A stretch of 7,845 nt of DNA from positions 1-7,845 of the forward strand of contig CBHYLN010000193.1 of the NCBI GenBank assembly GCA_966128725.1. Direction: 5' to 3'. Shown in pieces: positions 1-7,123 of this stretch (its first letter is position 1; each line of letters begins with the position of its first letter). Below the pieces are notes generated by a model. The model did not search any database, was not told the DNA's origin, and saw only the letters and a list, made by a program, of their open reading frames with translations. The position numbers and the translations under genes were made by a program. The stretch is from JAFDZV01 sp966128725 (GTDB lineage: Bacteria; Bacteroidota; Ignavibacteria; OLB7).

Positions 1-201
1 CCCCCAACACACCCCGCCCCCCGATCCAACTTGAAGGTTGTTCATCCGCCGTCACGCCGCTGCGCGCGACGTCGGGCGGGCACACACGTACCTCCATCTG
101 AACGGATACACAACGGCCGAAACAGCATTGGCCACGGTGAATCGGCATGCCCAAACCGTATGCCGGCACACCGACATTCATCCAACAAGACGGAGACAAT
201 C

Positions 202-2169
202 ATGTCACGATACCTACGATGCATCCCGCGCCACAATGTGGTAGTCTGGGTGCTGGCGGCAATAATGCTGCCGTTACTGGCGCTTGCCGCTCATGCGCAA
301 CGGTGGGAATATCTCTACGGCGGGACAAACGAGGAGGCCGGGCACAGCGGCGTGCAACCCGTCTCCTCCGGCGGATACATCTCGGTGGGCGTTTCGCACT
401 CCACGGCGACACCCGATATCTATGTGGTTCGCACGGACGACCGGGGCGCGAAGTTCTGGGAGGCCACCTACGACATCGATAACAACACCGACACCGCATA
501 CGATATCCTGGAGCTCGCCAACGGAGATTTTGCCATCACCGGATTCACGACCAACTACAACGGGTTTGTCAATCGCAACGACATGTTCATCCTGATCCTT
601 GATCGCTGCGGCGCAATCAAGCGTCTGCGCACATTCGGCACGCAGGATTATTACGAGGTCGGATACGATATCATCGAAACGCGAAGCGGCGATCCATCGC
701 GAGGCACCAACGTCGGTGATCTGGTGGTCGCCGGCTACACCACATGGACAATCCCGGGCCGCGGCCCGCGCGATGCCTGGCTGATACGCGTCGATATCAA
801 CCTCAATATCATCTGGTCGCGACGGTACGAGGTTGGCAATGGCTACGACAACAATGCCGACGACGCGCTTTTCGCGCTCGACGAATGTATCTCCACACCG
901 CCCTCGGATACCAACTATACCTGGACACACGACATCGTTGCGGCGGGCACAACCTACAGCCCACCGTATACTCTGGGATACGATGGGCTGCTGATGCGCG
1001 TTGACGGAAATACCGGATTGATACCCGCGGTGGGTCGGCTGGGCATTGGCGTACACGGTGGTACCGCGCGCGAGGAATTCTACTCGGTGGACGAACTGGA
1101 GGAGAATCTCAACGGCAATCTCGGCAATATCGTTGCCACGGGTTACACCACGTCGACCAGCGCAAACGCCGAAGCCTACATTGTACGGACAAAGCCGGAG
1201 CCGTGGCGACTGATCAACGACCGCACGTTGGGCGATAACGGTAACCTGCCGGACGTGGGGTACGGAATCCGCGAGATTCGTACCGCGCATACCGGCCTTA
1301 CCGCCGGCAATCTCATCGTAACGGGTTACGTGACCACAACGCTGCCGAATGGAAGCAAGTGGGGCAACCAGGATCTGTTCCTGCAGGAGTACACGGGCGT
1401 CCTTGCACCAGTGGCACCAACCACACGGGTATTTGGCGGTACACGTGACGACTGGGGATGGTCCGTTTCGCCGGTGGGAAGCTCCGCGAACTGCCGCACC
1501 GCCGGATTCGTGGCATGCGGAAGCTCACGCAGCCCACTGTGCGACGCAACCGACCCGCAGGATATCTATCTGCTCAAGACGGACAATGTGCGTTCCAGCA
1601 ACTGCAACGACACAACGATCACGAAGCAGGACTTGATACCGAACCTCTCGTACGACAGCCTGAAGGCTTCCATTGACACGCTGTACGACTGGACCGAACC
1701 ACCAGTAATGCGCACCTGCCGCAACTGGGGATGCCTGCTGTGTGTGCGGGCCGACGGCACGGTATTGTGCCCGATCATGCCGTGCGCGCTTGCCGACTGC
1801 GCCGAACCGCCGCCACCGCCGGATACGATCATCGATCCGCCGCCGTGCCCACCGTTCTGCGACACGTTGCCGGCGTTGAAGGCCGCACCCGGCGCAGCCA
1901 CGGCGGGGCAGCGGCATACCGCGATCTTCCCGAACCCGGTGATTGCCGGACAACCGCTTGTTATCGATTTCGAGCTGGCTCACGATGCCAAGGTGGTGAT
2001 CAGTGTCAGCACGATCAAGGGCGAGTTGGTAATGTCCACCGCGGGCCTGTACAAGGCAGGTACGCGCCAGTTCCCGATTGAAACCATGAACTGGACATCG
2101 GGCGCATACGTGGTGGAGATATCCGACGGCACACAATGGATCACCACGAAGGTGGTTGTTGCCAAATAA
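202..2169 (+). CDS. Secreted beta-propeller-like protein with T9SS type A sorting domain
   Basis: The product is 655 residues. I chose the ATG at 202 because GGAG lies 7 nt upstream (192-195) and a signal peptide follows at once: basic residues, a hydrophobic core at about 13-30, and an A-H-A type cleavage site near residue 32. The open frame runs upstream to 31, but that part has no signal-like sequence. Residues 34-461 hold repeats that begin with a D-[IALM]-[YFWL]-[LIV]-x-[RK]-like strand (near 72, 127, 191, 261, 324, 391 and 454) and end in strands such as ITGFTT, VAGYTT, VATGYTT and VTGYVTT. I infer a seven-bladed beta-propeller. Residues 506-553 hold eight cysteines and a PPPPPD linker. 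Residues 571-655 look like a T9SS sorting domain, with FPNP at 576-579, alternating beta strands, SGAYVVEI and a basic C-terminal end. Such domains direct cargo through the outer membrane for release or surface attachment. The ligand or substrate is unknown, and I see no catalytic motif. Confidence 0.88.
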   Translation: MSRYLRCIPRHNVVVWVLAAIMLPLLALAAHAQRWEYLYGGTNEEAGHSGVQPVSSGGYISVGVSHSTATPDIYVVRTDDRGAKFWEATYDIDNNTDTAYDILELANGDFAITGFTTNYNGFVNRNDMFILILDRCGAIKRLRTFGTQDYYEVGYDIIETRSGDPSRGTNVGDLVVAGYTTWTIPGRGPRDAWLIRVDINLNIIWSRRYEVGNGYDNNADDALFALDECISTPPSDTNYTWTHDIVAAGTTYSPPYTLGYDGLLMRVDGNTGLIPAVGRLGIGVHGGTAREEFYSVDELEENLNGNLGNIVATGYTTSTSANAEAYIVRTKPEPWRLINDRTLGDNGNLPDVGYGIREIRTAHTGLTAGNLIVTGYVTTTLPNGSKWGNQDLFLQEYTGVLAPVAPTTRVFGGTRDDWGWSVSPVGSSANCRTAGFVACGSSRSPLCDATDPQDIYLLKTDNVRSSNCNDTTITKQDLIPNLSYDSLKASIDTLYDWTEPPVMRTCRNWGCLLCVRADGTVLCPIMPCALADCAEPPPPPDTIIDPPPCPPFCDTLPALKAAPGAATAGQRHTAIFPNPVIAGQPLVIDFELAHDAKVVISVSTIKGELVMSTAGLYKAGTRQFPIETMNWTSGAYVVEISDGTQWITTKVVVAK

Positions 2170-2190
2170 ACGTATCGGTTGAATCAGGCT

Positions 2191-2223
2191 CACGGCCGCC
2201 CCGCCACTTGCGGAGCGGCCGTG
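2191..2223 (+). terminator. Strong hairpin after gene 1, possible terminator
   Basis: CACGGCCGC at 2191-2199 pairs perfectly with GCGGCCGTG at 2215-2223. After a single C/A mismatch, CCGC (2201-2204) pairs with GCGG (2210-2213) around the 5-nt loop CACTT. It begins 21 nt after the stop codon of the propeller gene. No clear T-run follows (the next bases are GCTATTATG), so it may act as a 3'-end stabiliser or a factor-assisted terminator rather than a classical intrinsic one. Confidence 0.55.
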
Positions 2224-2380
2224 GCTATTATGGCTCGGCCTGTGTTGGACCTTTCCCGAACAACCATTCGTTGCCGCCGCGCTCTGCGTGGCGTTCAGGA
2301 TTGAATTCGTGGCCCGGCGATGCGGCGCGCCACGGCCTTGCCGGAATAAATCCAAACCCTGCAGGCCTTTACCCCTGTAG

Positions 2381-2411
2381 GCCAATCCACGGTTGGCACA
2401 GCGCCGTGGAT
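2381..2411 (+). promoter_or_regulatory. Overlapping inverted repeats in the msrB leader
   Basis: ATCCACGG (2385-2392) pairs with CCGTGGAT (2404-2411) across an 11-nt loop. The alternative pairing GCCAA (2381-2385) with TTGGC (2393-2397) uses overlapping bases, so the two hairpins exclude each other. The element ends 48 nt before the msrB start. It could be an operator-type dyad or a leader RNA switch, or it could be chance in GC-rich DNA. The pairing is seen in the sequence; any function is inference. Confidence 0.25.
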
Positions 2412-2459
2412 CGATGTGGCTGTGAGAAACCCTTCTCCGTTGCACGGGAGTATGAAGTA

Positions 2460-2999
2460 ATGATGATTGCAGTGATCGCGGCGTTGGCCGCATGCCTTTC
2501 GGTTGCCGGGTGCGCGAACCATTCCACCCCGGACGGCGCCATGCCGGCAACGGTATCGGCCGCGAACGCGCCGGCCGTACCCGCCGAACGCGACTCCACT
2601 CACGTGGCCAAGATCACCAGAAGCGACGAGGAGTGGCGCAACACGCTTACACCGGAGCAGTACGACGTGCTGCGCAAGAAGGGTACCGAGCGCCCGTTCA
2701 CCGGCGCCTATTGGGATAATCACGAAACGGGAACGTACATGTGCGCCGCATGCGGGCTGGCACTGTTCAGCTCGGGCACCAAGTTCGAGTCCGGCACCGG
2801 CTGGCCCAGCTTCTGGCAGCCGATCGCCAGGAACCACGTGGAGGTTGCCGCCGACAACAGCCTGGGCATGGAACGCGACGAGGTCACCTGCGCGCGCTGC
2901 GGCGGACATCTGGGCCATGTGTTCAACGACGGCCCAAAGCCAACCGGGCTGCGTTACTGCATCAACTCGGTTTCGTTGCGGTTCGTGAAGGGTAAGTAG
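2460..2999 (+). CDS. msrB: Peptide-methionine (R)-S-oxide reductase MsrB, lipoprotein form
   Basis: The 179-residue product repairs oxidised protein by reducing methionine-R-sulfoxide. From about residue 53 it is a full MsrB domain: the start EEWRNTLTPEQYDVLR, two zinc-binding CxxC pairs (C95/C98 and C144/C147), GWPSF at 114-118, the GGHLGHVF segment, and RYCINSVSLRF with the catalytic cysteine at C167. The recycling cysteine found in many MsrBs, just before GWPSF (GCGWPSF in E. coli), is replaced by threonine at 113, so regeneration must differ. The N terminus is a hydrophobic stretch ending in a lipobox (VAGC, C18), which suggests a membrane-anchored envelope protein; a linker rich in Ala, Pro and Val follows. 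The n-region has no Lys or Arg, which is unusual. The start is ATG 2460 or the adjacent ATG 2463, with GGGAG at 2446-2450. The frame is open upstream, but that part shows no MsrB homology. Confidence 0.93.
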   Translation: MMIAVIAALAACLSVAGCANHSTPDGAMPATVSAANAPAVPAERDSTHVAKITRSDEEWRNTLTPEQYDVLRKKGTERPFTGAYWDNHETGTYMCAACGLALFSSGTKFESGTGWPSFWQPIARNHVEVAADNSLGMERDEVTCARCGGHLGHVFNDGPKPTGLRYCINSVSLRFVKGK

Positions 3000-3192
3000 C
3001 GCGGCAACACCGTCGTACAACAACACAAAAGCCGGCAACAGCATTCCAGATATTACAGCCGGCAGAGCAGCACATGGTATGGTTGCACCGCCGGCTGTTT
3101 GGTATGTTCCGGCGCGTGTCGGCCGCCCGAACAACGAACCGAACGGCCGACGACTTTTTGACCAAATCGCCTGTAGCGACACCGTTCAATCC

Positions 3193-4575
3193 ATGGGATC
3201 CTCCACGCGCCAACAACCGGCTCCGTACAATCGCATCGCCCGCGTGCGTGGTCGTACCCGACGGCTGTTGCGTTGGCTGGCCATAGGCTGCTGTTGCGCC
3301 GTGCTGGCATATGGCGGTACAGCGGCCCAGGCGCAGCGGGCCATTCCGGGTGCTGGTATCGAAGGCAGCGGTATCAGTATCGGCCGATCGTCGATCGAGG
3401 ATGCCATCGCACACTACGGCCCCGGATACCGTATCGCCCGCGCATATCTTGCGAACGCCGAGCTATGGTATGATTCGCTCGGGATCGGCTTCGGCTATCG
3501 GCCGTACAATCGATTGCATACCATCGAGGAAATCCTGCTGGTGCAACCGTGTCGAGCGACGGTGTTCGGGCACATCGGCATTGGAAGCCACATGGATCAG
3601 GCGCTCCGGATCGATGGCTGCGCGTTGTCGGCCTCGTACGATGACAACATCCGATGCGATTGCCCCGGCATCAGGATGCTGGCAACCGCCGATAGCAACA
3701 GATCCCAGAACCCGGGCACACAACGCATCCATACGATTATCCTTCACGATGCCGATCGCAACGGAGCGTGCCGATCCTGCCCGTATCAACACGATAATCG
3801 CCCATATGCGGCACTGCTTATGGCAGTCAAGGCACTATTGGCCACGCCAGGCATCGATACCGGCAACTTCGCTCGCCGGCTGGCCAACACGCTCCGGCAT
3901 TGCGATTCGCTGGCAGGCGGCGGCGAATGGGATGTGGGCGATCGATGGCCAGCGAACATTCTGGCAGCCCAGCGTATGCTGCCTGCGGGCGCATCGGTAC
4001 AGGACTGCGTCCTGGCGATGCCCGAATCACGACTCGGCCTGCGGTTGCTGATTATCAACGGCATGGTTGTTGCCGGCGCAATCGCGGATCCGTCGAACAC
4101 GCATATCCATGCCGACACCATCCAGGCGGTGATCGTGTCCGACACGGCCGCCGCCAATCAGTTCGTGCAACGCCACCGTCAATTATGGGGCGGCAGTGCC
4201 ACGCTGTCCAGCGGCATCACCTCACCATTTGCCCGACAAGTTGTTGGCACGTACTGCGCATTGGGTGGCCAGCGTACGTACATGGCACGGCAACTCCGCG
4301 CGGGGGTTGTCGCCCGCGACACCTTTCTGTTCCGCACATGGCTTGCCGCGATGACCCCGGAGATACAGACCTACGGCGCACTTGGGTTGCTGGTGTTGCA
4401 ACGTCGCGGCATGCGATTGGCGCCCGCCGACCTGGCCGCCATCCAGCGCCTGCGCGAAGTCACCACGCCCATGTTGACATGTTCGGGTTGTCTGTTGAGC
4501 TCGGACTCTCCGCCCAGCACCCAGCTTGGCGACACGTTTGTGTTGATATTTGATGAGATGGCGAAAGAACGGTAG
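3193..4575 (+). CDS. Secreted protein of unknown function
   Basis: I do not recognise this 460-residue protein. From the ATG at 3193 it begins with an Arg-rich stretch, then a hydrophobic segment (about 27-45) and an A-Q-A-Q junction near residue 48, which reads as a long signal peptide. No convincing SD precedes this ATG. ATG 3079 and GTG 3244 are in-frame alternatives, and the GTG would give a more usual signal length. Residues 58-140 contain two similar turns, GISIGRSSIEDAIAHYG and HIGIGSHMDQAL, separated by a segment with LWYDSLGIGFGY. This resembles the G-I-x-[IL]-G-x-[ST]-x-x-[ED] repeats of several secreted or lipoprotein domains in which each repeat precedes a short helix. The middle (about 185-200) has a C-x-x-C-P motif, and the C terminus has CSGC (430-433). 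It has no sorting domain, so it may stay in the periplasm. The gene follows msrB by 193 nt, and co-transcription is possible but unproven. Confidence 0.72.
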   Translation: MGSSTRQQPAPYNRIARVRGRTRRLLRWLAIGCCCAVLAYGGTAAQAQRAIPGAGIEGSGISIGRSSIEDAIAHYGPGYRIARAYLANAELWYDSLGIGFGYRPYNRLHTIEEILLVQPCRATVFGHIGIGSHMDQALRIDGCALSASYDDNIRCDCPGIRMLATADSNRSQNPGTQRIHTIILHDADRNGACRSCPYQHDNRPYAALLMAVKALLATPGIDTGNFARRLANTLRHCDSLAGGGEWDVGDRWPANILAAQRMLPAGASVQDCVLAMPESRLGLRLLIINGMVVAGAIADPSNTHIHADTIQAVIVSDTAAANQFVQRHRQLWGGSATLSSGITSPFARQVVGTYCALGGQRTYMARQLRAGVVARDTFLFRTWLAAMTPEIQTYGALGLLVLQRRGMRLAPADLAAIQRLREVTTPMLTCSGCLLSSDSPPSTQLGDTFVLIFDEMAKER

Positions 4576-4608
4576 CGACAAGCCGCCCGCGCGTGTTGGT
4601 GTTGTTGG

Positions 4609-4634
4609 GCCGGTTCATGGCATCCATCACCGGC
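4609..4634. terminator. Hairpin between convergent genes, likely bidirectional terminator
   Basis: GCCGGT (4609-4614) pairs with ACCGGC (4629-4634), and inside it ATGG (4617-4620) pairs with CCAT (4624-4627) around a CAT loop. Only a small internal loop (TC against C) interrupts the 10-bp stem. It lies in the 128-bp gap between the end of the plus-strand hypothetical gene and the end of the minus-strand Asp-box gene, where a shared terminator is expected. There is no clear T-tract on either side. Confidence 0.5.
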
Positions 4635-4703
4635 GCATATACGTTCAGTGAGCGGCAATCACCACCACCCACATCGAACTGCCCCGCGCCGATGCAGCGC
4701 AGG

Positions 4704-6203
4704 TTATCGCACCACCATCACACGCTGTAGATCAACACGGCCGCCACGGCGCAGGCGCACCCAATACGGGCCAGCCGGCAGCGACGCCACGTCAACATGC
4801 TCCACATGCCATCCCGATTCCGCGCTACCCTCACGTATCAGCAGCACACGTTCGCCGCGTATATCGATCACATCAAGCGTGATGCTCGCGGGCATGTTCA
4901 GATTGTACGCCAGATGGACATTGCCAGTGGCCACGTTAGGCGCCACACGCAGGTCGGTAGCGGCATCTTGACCGGCAACGGCCCCAACATCGGCCGAGCG
5001 TGCATTGAAGTTCAGGATCTGGCCAAGCGTTGTGGCGGCCCATGCTAAACCCTCAGCCGGATACGCGATACACCGTGCGCTGAAATTGAGCTGGCGGCGG
5101 ATGCTGTCGGTGCGGGACCAGGTTTCGCCGCCGTCGGTGGTGCGAAGGATGCGCCCGTCGTACGCGGTAACAAAACCGTTGCGCGTATCGGCGAACGCCA
5201 CCGCGAGATACCCGACCAGTGTCACGGCCGGCTGGTGTACAAGCGTCTGCCACGTGCGCCCACCATCAACGGTGCGGATGATGATCTCGTCGGTAATGTG
5301 GCCGTTGCCGGCATATCCGCTGCCGGCGCCCCAGCCGTGCAGACTGTCCACAAAGGAAAGCGATTGCACGGTATCCGCCTCGATGCGCGCCCACGTGGCG
5401 CCGGCATCCTCGGTGCGCAGCATGTAGAATGTCTGCTTGCCCCATAGCGCCATCAGGTAGGTGGTTGCCGAAAGGCAGGCGACGTCGTGGATGCCCATGG
5501 TTGGCAGCGTATCGGCCGGGGTGGCGACCCGTTGCCACGAGCGCCCGCCATCGCTGGTGCGCAGCAGCACCTGGCTGAACCCGGCGGCAATGCCGTGCAG
5601 CGAATCGCTCATCGAAACCGTGAACAGGTTCATCACGGTTCCGCTTCGCGTGCGCGCATCACATGGGATGCGTTGCCATGTGGCACCGCCATCGCCGGAG
5701 CGCACGATGGCGCCACTGTCACCCACGGCAATGCACAGATTTGGTGTGGGATACGCAACGTCGTGGTACTCGATGGGCTCCTGCCGGCCATGTACATACC
5801 CGGTATCGGTGAGCACAACGCCCCAACTGCGGCCACCGTCGGTTGTACGATTCAGGACGCTGATTGTCCCCGTGAAACCCGAGGCTATACAGTGCAGCGA
5901 ATCCGCGGCGGCTATTGAGGTGTACGACACATTCATGAGGCTCCCGCCATCGTACGACACCAGCAACGAATCCTGCGTGTTCCATTGCCAGAACTGCGCG
6001 AATGCGCTGCCGGGAACGGCACAGATCACCGTCAGCAGAATCATCGCGGCGAAACGAACCCGTGCGGCATTCCCGAAACTTCGCCCGCCCGGGCCATGTT
6101 CCGCCGGGTGCGCAACCGGCCGTTGCACGAGGGGTACGAATACGCAGGCAGGCACGCTTCGGCACGTGCCGGTGGTGAGGGTACGATGGGCTCTTCCACG
6201 CAT
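4704..6203 (-). CDS. Secreted Asp-box (YCF48/BNR-like) repeat protein with T9SS sorting domain
   Basis: The product is 499 residues. Six Asp-box motifs of the form [ST]-x-D-x-G-x-[TS]-W lie near residues 120-127, 169-176, 216-223, 264-271, 311-318 and 355-362. They alternate with phrases such as DSLHGIAAG and DSLHGWGAG, the pattern of YCF48/photosystem assembly factor-like and sialidase-type propellers. This predicts a beta-propeller. It does not indicate a photosynthetic role, since such domains are common in exported proteins of this group. Residues 415-499 look like a T9SS sorting domain (APNVATGNVHLAYNL, DIRGERV, LPAGPYWVRL, basic end). ATG 6203 is chosen because AGGAG (6213-6217) lies 9 nt upstream within the end of the preceding gene and only 3 nt separate the two genes. 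From this start the hydrophobic signal segment (52-70, ending SAFAQ) is preceded by about 50 mostly basic residues, which is unusually long. GTG at residue 26 is an alternative start. Confidence 0.87.
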   Translation of the reverse strand: MRGRAHRTLTTGTCRSVPACVFVPLVQRPVAHPAEHGPGGRSFGNAARVRFAAMILLTVICAVPGSAFAQFWQWNTQDSLLVSYDGGSLMNVSYTSIAAADSLHCIASGFTGTISVLNRTTDGGRSWGVVLTDTGYVHGRQEPIEYHDVAYPTPNLCIAVGDSGAIVRSGDGGATWQRIPCDARTRSGTVMNLFTVSMSDSLHGIAAGFSQVLLRTSDGGRSWQRVATPADTLPTMGIHDVACLSATTYLMALWGKQTFYMLRTEDAGATWARIEADTVQSLSFVDSLHGWGAGSGYAGNGHITDEIIIRTVDGGRTWQTLVHQPAVTLVGYLAVAFADTRNGFVTAYDGRILRTTDGGETWSRTDSIRRQLNFSARCIAYPAEGLAWAATTLGQILNFNARSADVGAVAGQDAATDLRVAPNVATGNVHLAYNLNMPASITLDVIDIRGERVLLIREGSAESGWHVEHVDVASLPAGPYWVRLRRGGRVDLQRVMVVR

Positions 6204-6206
6204 TAT

Positions 6207-6782
6207 TCAGTTCTCCTCACATACCGGATAGCAGTTCCGGCCGCCGGACAGGCACGGAGCGCCGTTCGGGTTGGAACTGCCGGTTGGTGTAACCGTGCGA
6301 TTACCCTGATCATCCTGACAGACAAGGTATGTCCGCGAACAACAGATGGCGTCGCCGCATTTGGACAGGTAATCGAACTGGGAATTCGGGCCAAGACATT
6401 GCGAGACAAAGCCACGTATCTGGGTTTCGCACGTGCCATTCTGGTGTGGTGGAAACCCCATCGGATTTGCCTGCAACAGATGCAACAACGCTCGACTCAC
6501 CATCGCACCGGGATTAAATGGTGCCGAACAGGCAGGGCTCCACCTCTTGATGCCGATAATCTCAATATCGTATTGATTGCAGGATGATGCCCGGAATCGA
6601 TAGTCGACATCAAATTTGCATCCCGCCGGATCAGCCGGGATCGTCTGGCTGGCCACCGTCCACGATTGGTCCTGCAGGCAGTTGTCGCACTGGGCCAGTT
6701 GAGCCAGGGCTGTGATGGGGATAGAAAAAATCGCGAAAACAACGAAAATTGCGGAGATCCCTCCCCGCGGAATGCTGTTCAT
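6207..6782 (-). CDS. Secreted 14-cysteine protein, paralogue B
   Basis: The 191-residue product has a signal peptide at 1-28 (Arg6, then a hydrophobic stretch, ending TALAQ). AGGAGGGT (6789-6796) precedes the ATG at good spacing. The mature part has 14 cysteines at 32, 35, 55, 68, 85, 118, 129, 142, 147, 148, 155, 177, 184 and 188. All 14 align with cysteines of the paralogue at 7206-7775; the two proteins are about 58% identical by eye with one single-residue gap over about 150 positions. The most conserved stretch runs from YDIEIIGI (71-78) through PGAMVSRAL (91-99) to NPMGFPP (106-112), and both end in C-[YF]-P-V-C-E-E. The even cysteine number and the export signal suggest a disulfide-bonded extracytoplasmic protein. 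It has no T9SS sorting domain. The stop codon is 3 nt before the Asp-box gene, and its last codons supply that gene's SD. I do not recognise the family and assign no function. Confidence 0.85.
   Translation of the reverse strand: MNSIPRGGISAIFVVFAIFSIPITALAQLAQCDNCLQDQSWTVASQTIPADPAGCKFDVDYRFRASSCNQYDIEIIGIKRWSPACSAPFNPGAMVSRALLHLLQANPMGFPPHQNGTCETQIRGFVSQCLGPNSQFDYLSKCGDAICCSRTYLVCQDDQGNRTVTPTGSSNPNGAPCLSGGRNCYPVCEEN
6213..6217 (-). promoter_or_regulatory. Ribosome binding site of the Asp-box gene inside the previous gene
   Basis: AGGAG on the minus strand overlaps the last Glu and Asn codons of the 14-cysteine paralogue B and lies 9 nt before ATG 6203. It decides the start of the Asp-box gene and implies translational coupling of the two proteins. 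Confidence 0.6.
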
Positions 6783-6785
6783 GAA

Positions 6786-6805
6786 TGTACCCTCCTGAAA
6801 CGAAC
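6786..6805 (-). repeat. Leader repeat, copy 1 (before paralogue B)
   Basis: This 20-bp stretch contains the SD and the bases upstream of the paralogue B start. It matches 6923-6944 closely: the copies differ by two single-base insertions in the C-runs and one substitution (A to C). Confidence 0.6.
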
Positions 6806-6854
6806 AACAACGAAACGTTCCATCCTGGAGAGAGAATGGCGGGGGAGGGGGATT

Positions 6855-6920
6855 TTATGCTGGACCACCGTGGTGACGCCCGAACGTAATGATTCGGGGA
6901 TCATCGGCACAGTACATCAT
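6855..6920 (-). CDS. Possible 21-residue small ORF behind leader copy 2
   Basis: ATGATG at 6920-6915 follows GGGAGGGG (6927-6934) at a reasonable distance and encodes MMYCADDPRIITFGRHHGGPA, then TAA. Its ATG overlaps the TGA of the frame at 6917-7123 as ATGA. It has no signal peptide and no resemblance to the flanking proteins. The good SD is the only reason to list it. It may be a relic left when a gene with this leader was lost. Confidence 0.15.
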   Translation of the reverse strand: MMYCADDPRIITFGRHHGGPA

Positions 6921-7123
6921 TGTGTACCCCTCCCTGAAACGCACCTAAACGATACGCATTCACACAGGCCAGATGCAATGCCATCCGGATCAGGCACATA
7001 AGTATATCCCGAATATACCGCCTTGATCTCTTTCATGCAAGACATGCCCTCCCCTATCACGCCACTGACAAACCGCTTCATTACGCCAGAATCCCCCGCT
7101 TCAACAGCGATAAGCGTCAACAT
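6917..7123 (-). CDS. Possible 68-residue small protein in the gap
   Basis: From ATG 7123 the minus strand encodes MLTLIAVEAGDSGVMKRF and further residues, including YTYVPDPDG and a Cys-x-Cys near the end. No SD precedes ATG 7123. The in-frame GTG at 7144 is an alternative start and also lacks an SD. About half of third codon positions are G or C, so codon use does not argue for coding. The frame is open further upstream into the 3' end of paralogue A, where it is a shadow. Listed only as a candidate. Confidence 0.15.
   Translation of the reverse strand: MLTLIAVEAGDSGVMKRFVSGVIGEGMSCMKEIKAVYSGYTYVPDPDGIASGLCECVSFRCVSGRGTQ
6923..6944 (-). repeat. Leader repeat, copy 2 (no paralogue behind it)
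   Basis: A near copy of 6786-6805, about 137 bp away and in the same orientation. It also carries a perfect purine-rich SD core (GGGAGGGG, 6927-6934) with ATGATG just downstream. A chance match of this length is unlikely, so a local duplication is the simplest reading. Confidence 0.55.

Noticed and set aside
274..1290. Minus-strand open frame of 338 codons inside the propeller gene
   Set aside because: It lies wholly opposite a gene with a signal peptide, repeats and sorting domain, and its translation shows no domain or signal; GC-rich coding DNA commonly leaves such antisense frames.
2136..2459. N-terminal extension of msrB in the same open frame
   Set aside because: It overlaps the end of gene 1, contains the terminator-like hairpin, shows no MsrB homology, and the SD and lipobox signal point to the start at 2460.
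1525..2550. Minus-strand open frame of 341 codons across the end of gene 1 and the gap before msrB
   Set aside because: The product is Arg- and Gly-rich with no recognisable motif, has no SD at its start, and overlaps two supported genes.
3031..3097. Several GCCGGC sites suggesting a special repeat
   Set aside because: The hexamer is palindromic and frequent throughout this GC-rich window; no fixed spacing or longer consensus was seen.
2295..3182. Minus-strand open frame of 295 codons opposite msrB
   Set aside because: It is antisense to an unmistakable MsrB domain and has no recognisable content of its own.
4704..6203. Photosystem assembly role from the YCF48-like repeats
   Set aside because: The repeats are shared with many exported propellers, and the T9SS sorting domain places this protein outside the cell; nothing else here is photosynthetic.
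5461..6231. Plus-strand open frame of 256 codons opposite the Asp-box gene
   Set aside because: Its PPSVVR-type repeats are the antisense reading of the Asp-box codons, not an independent repeat protein.
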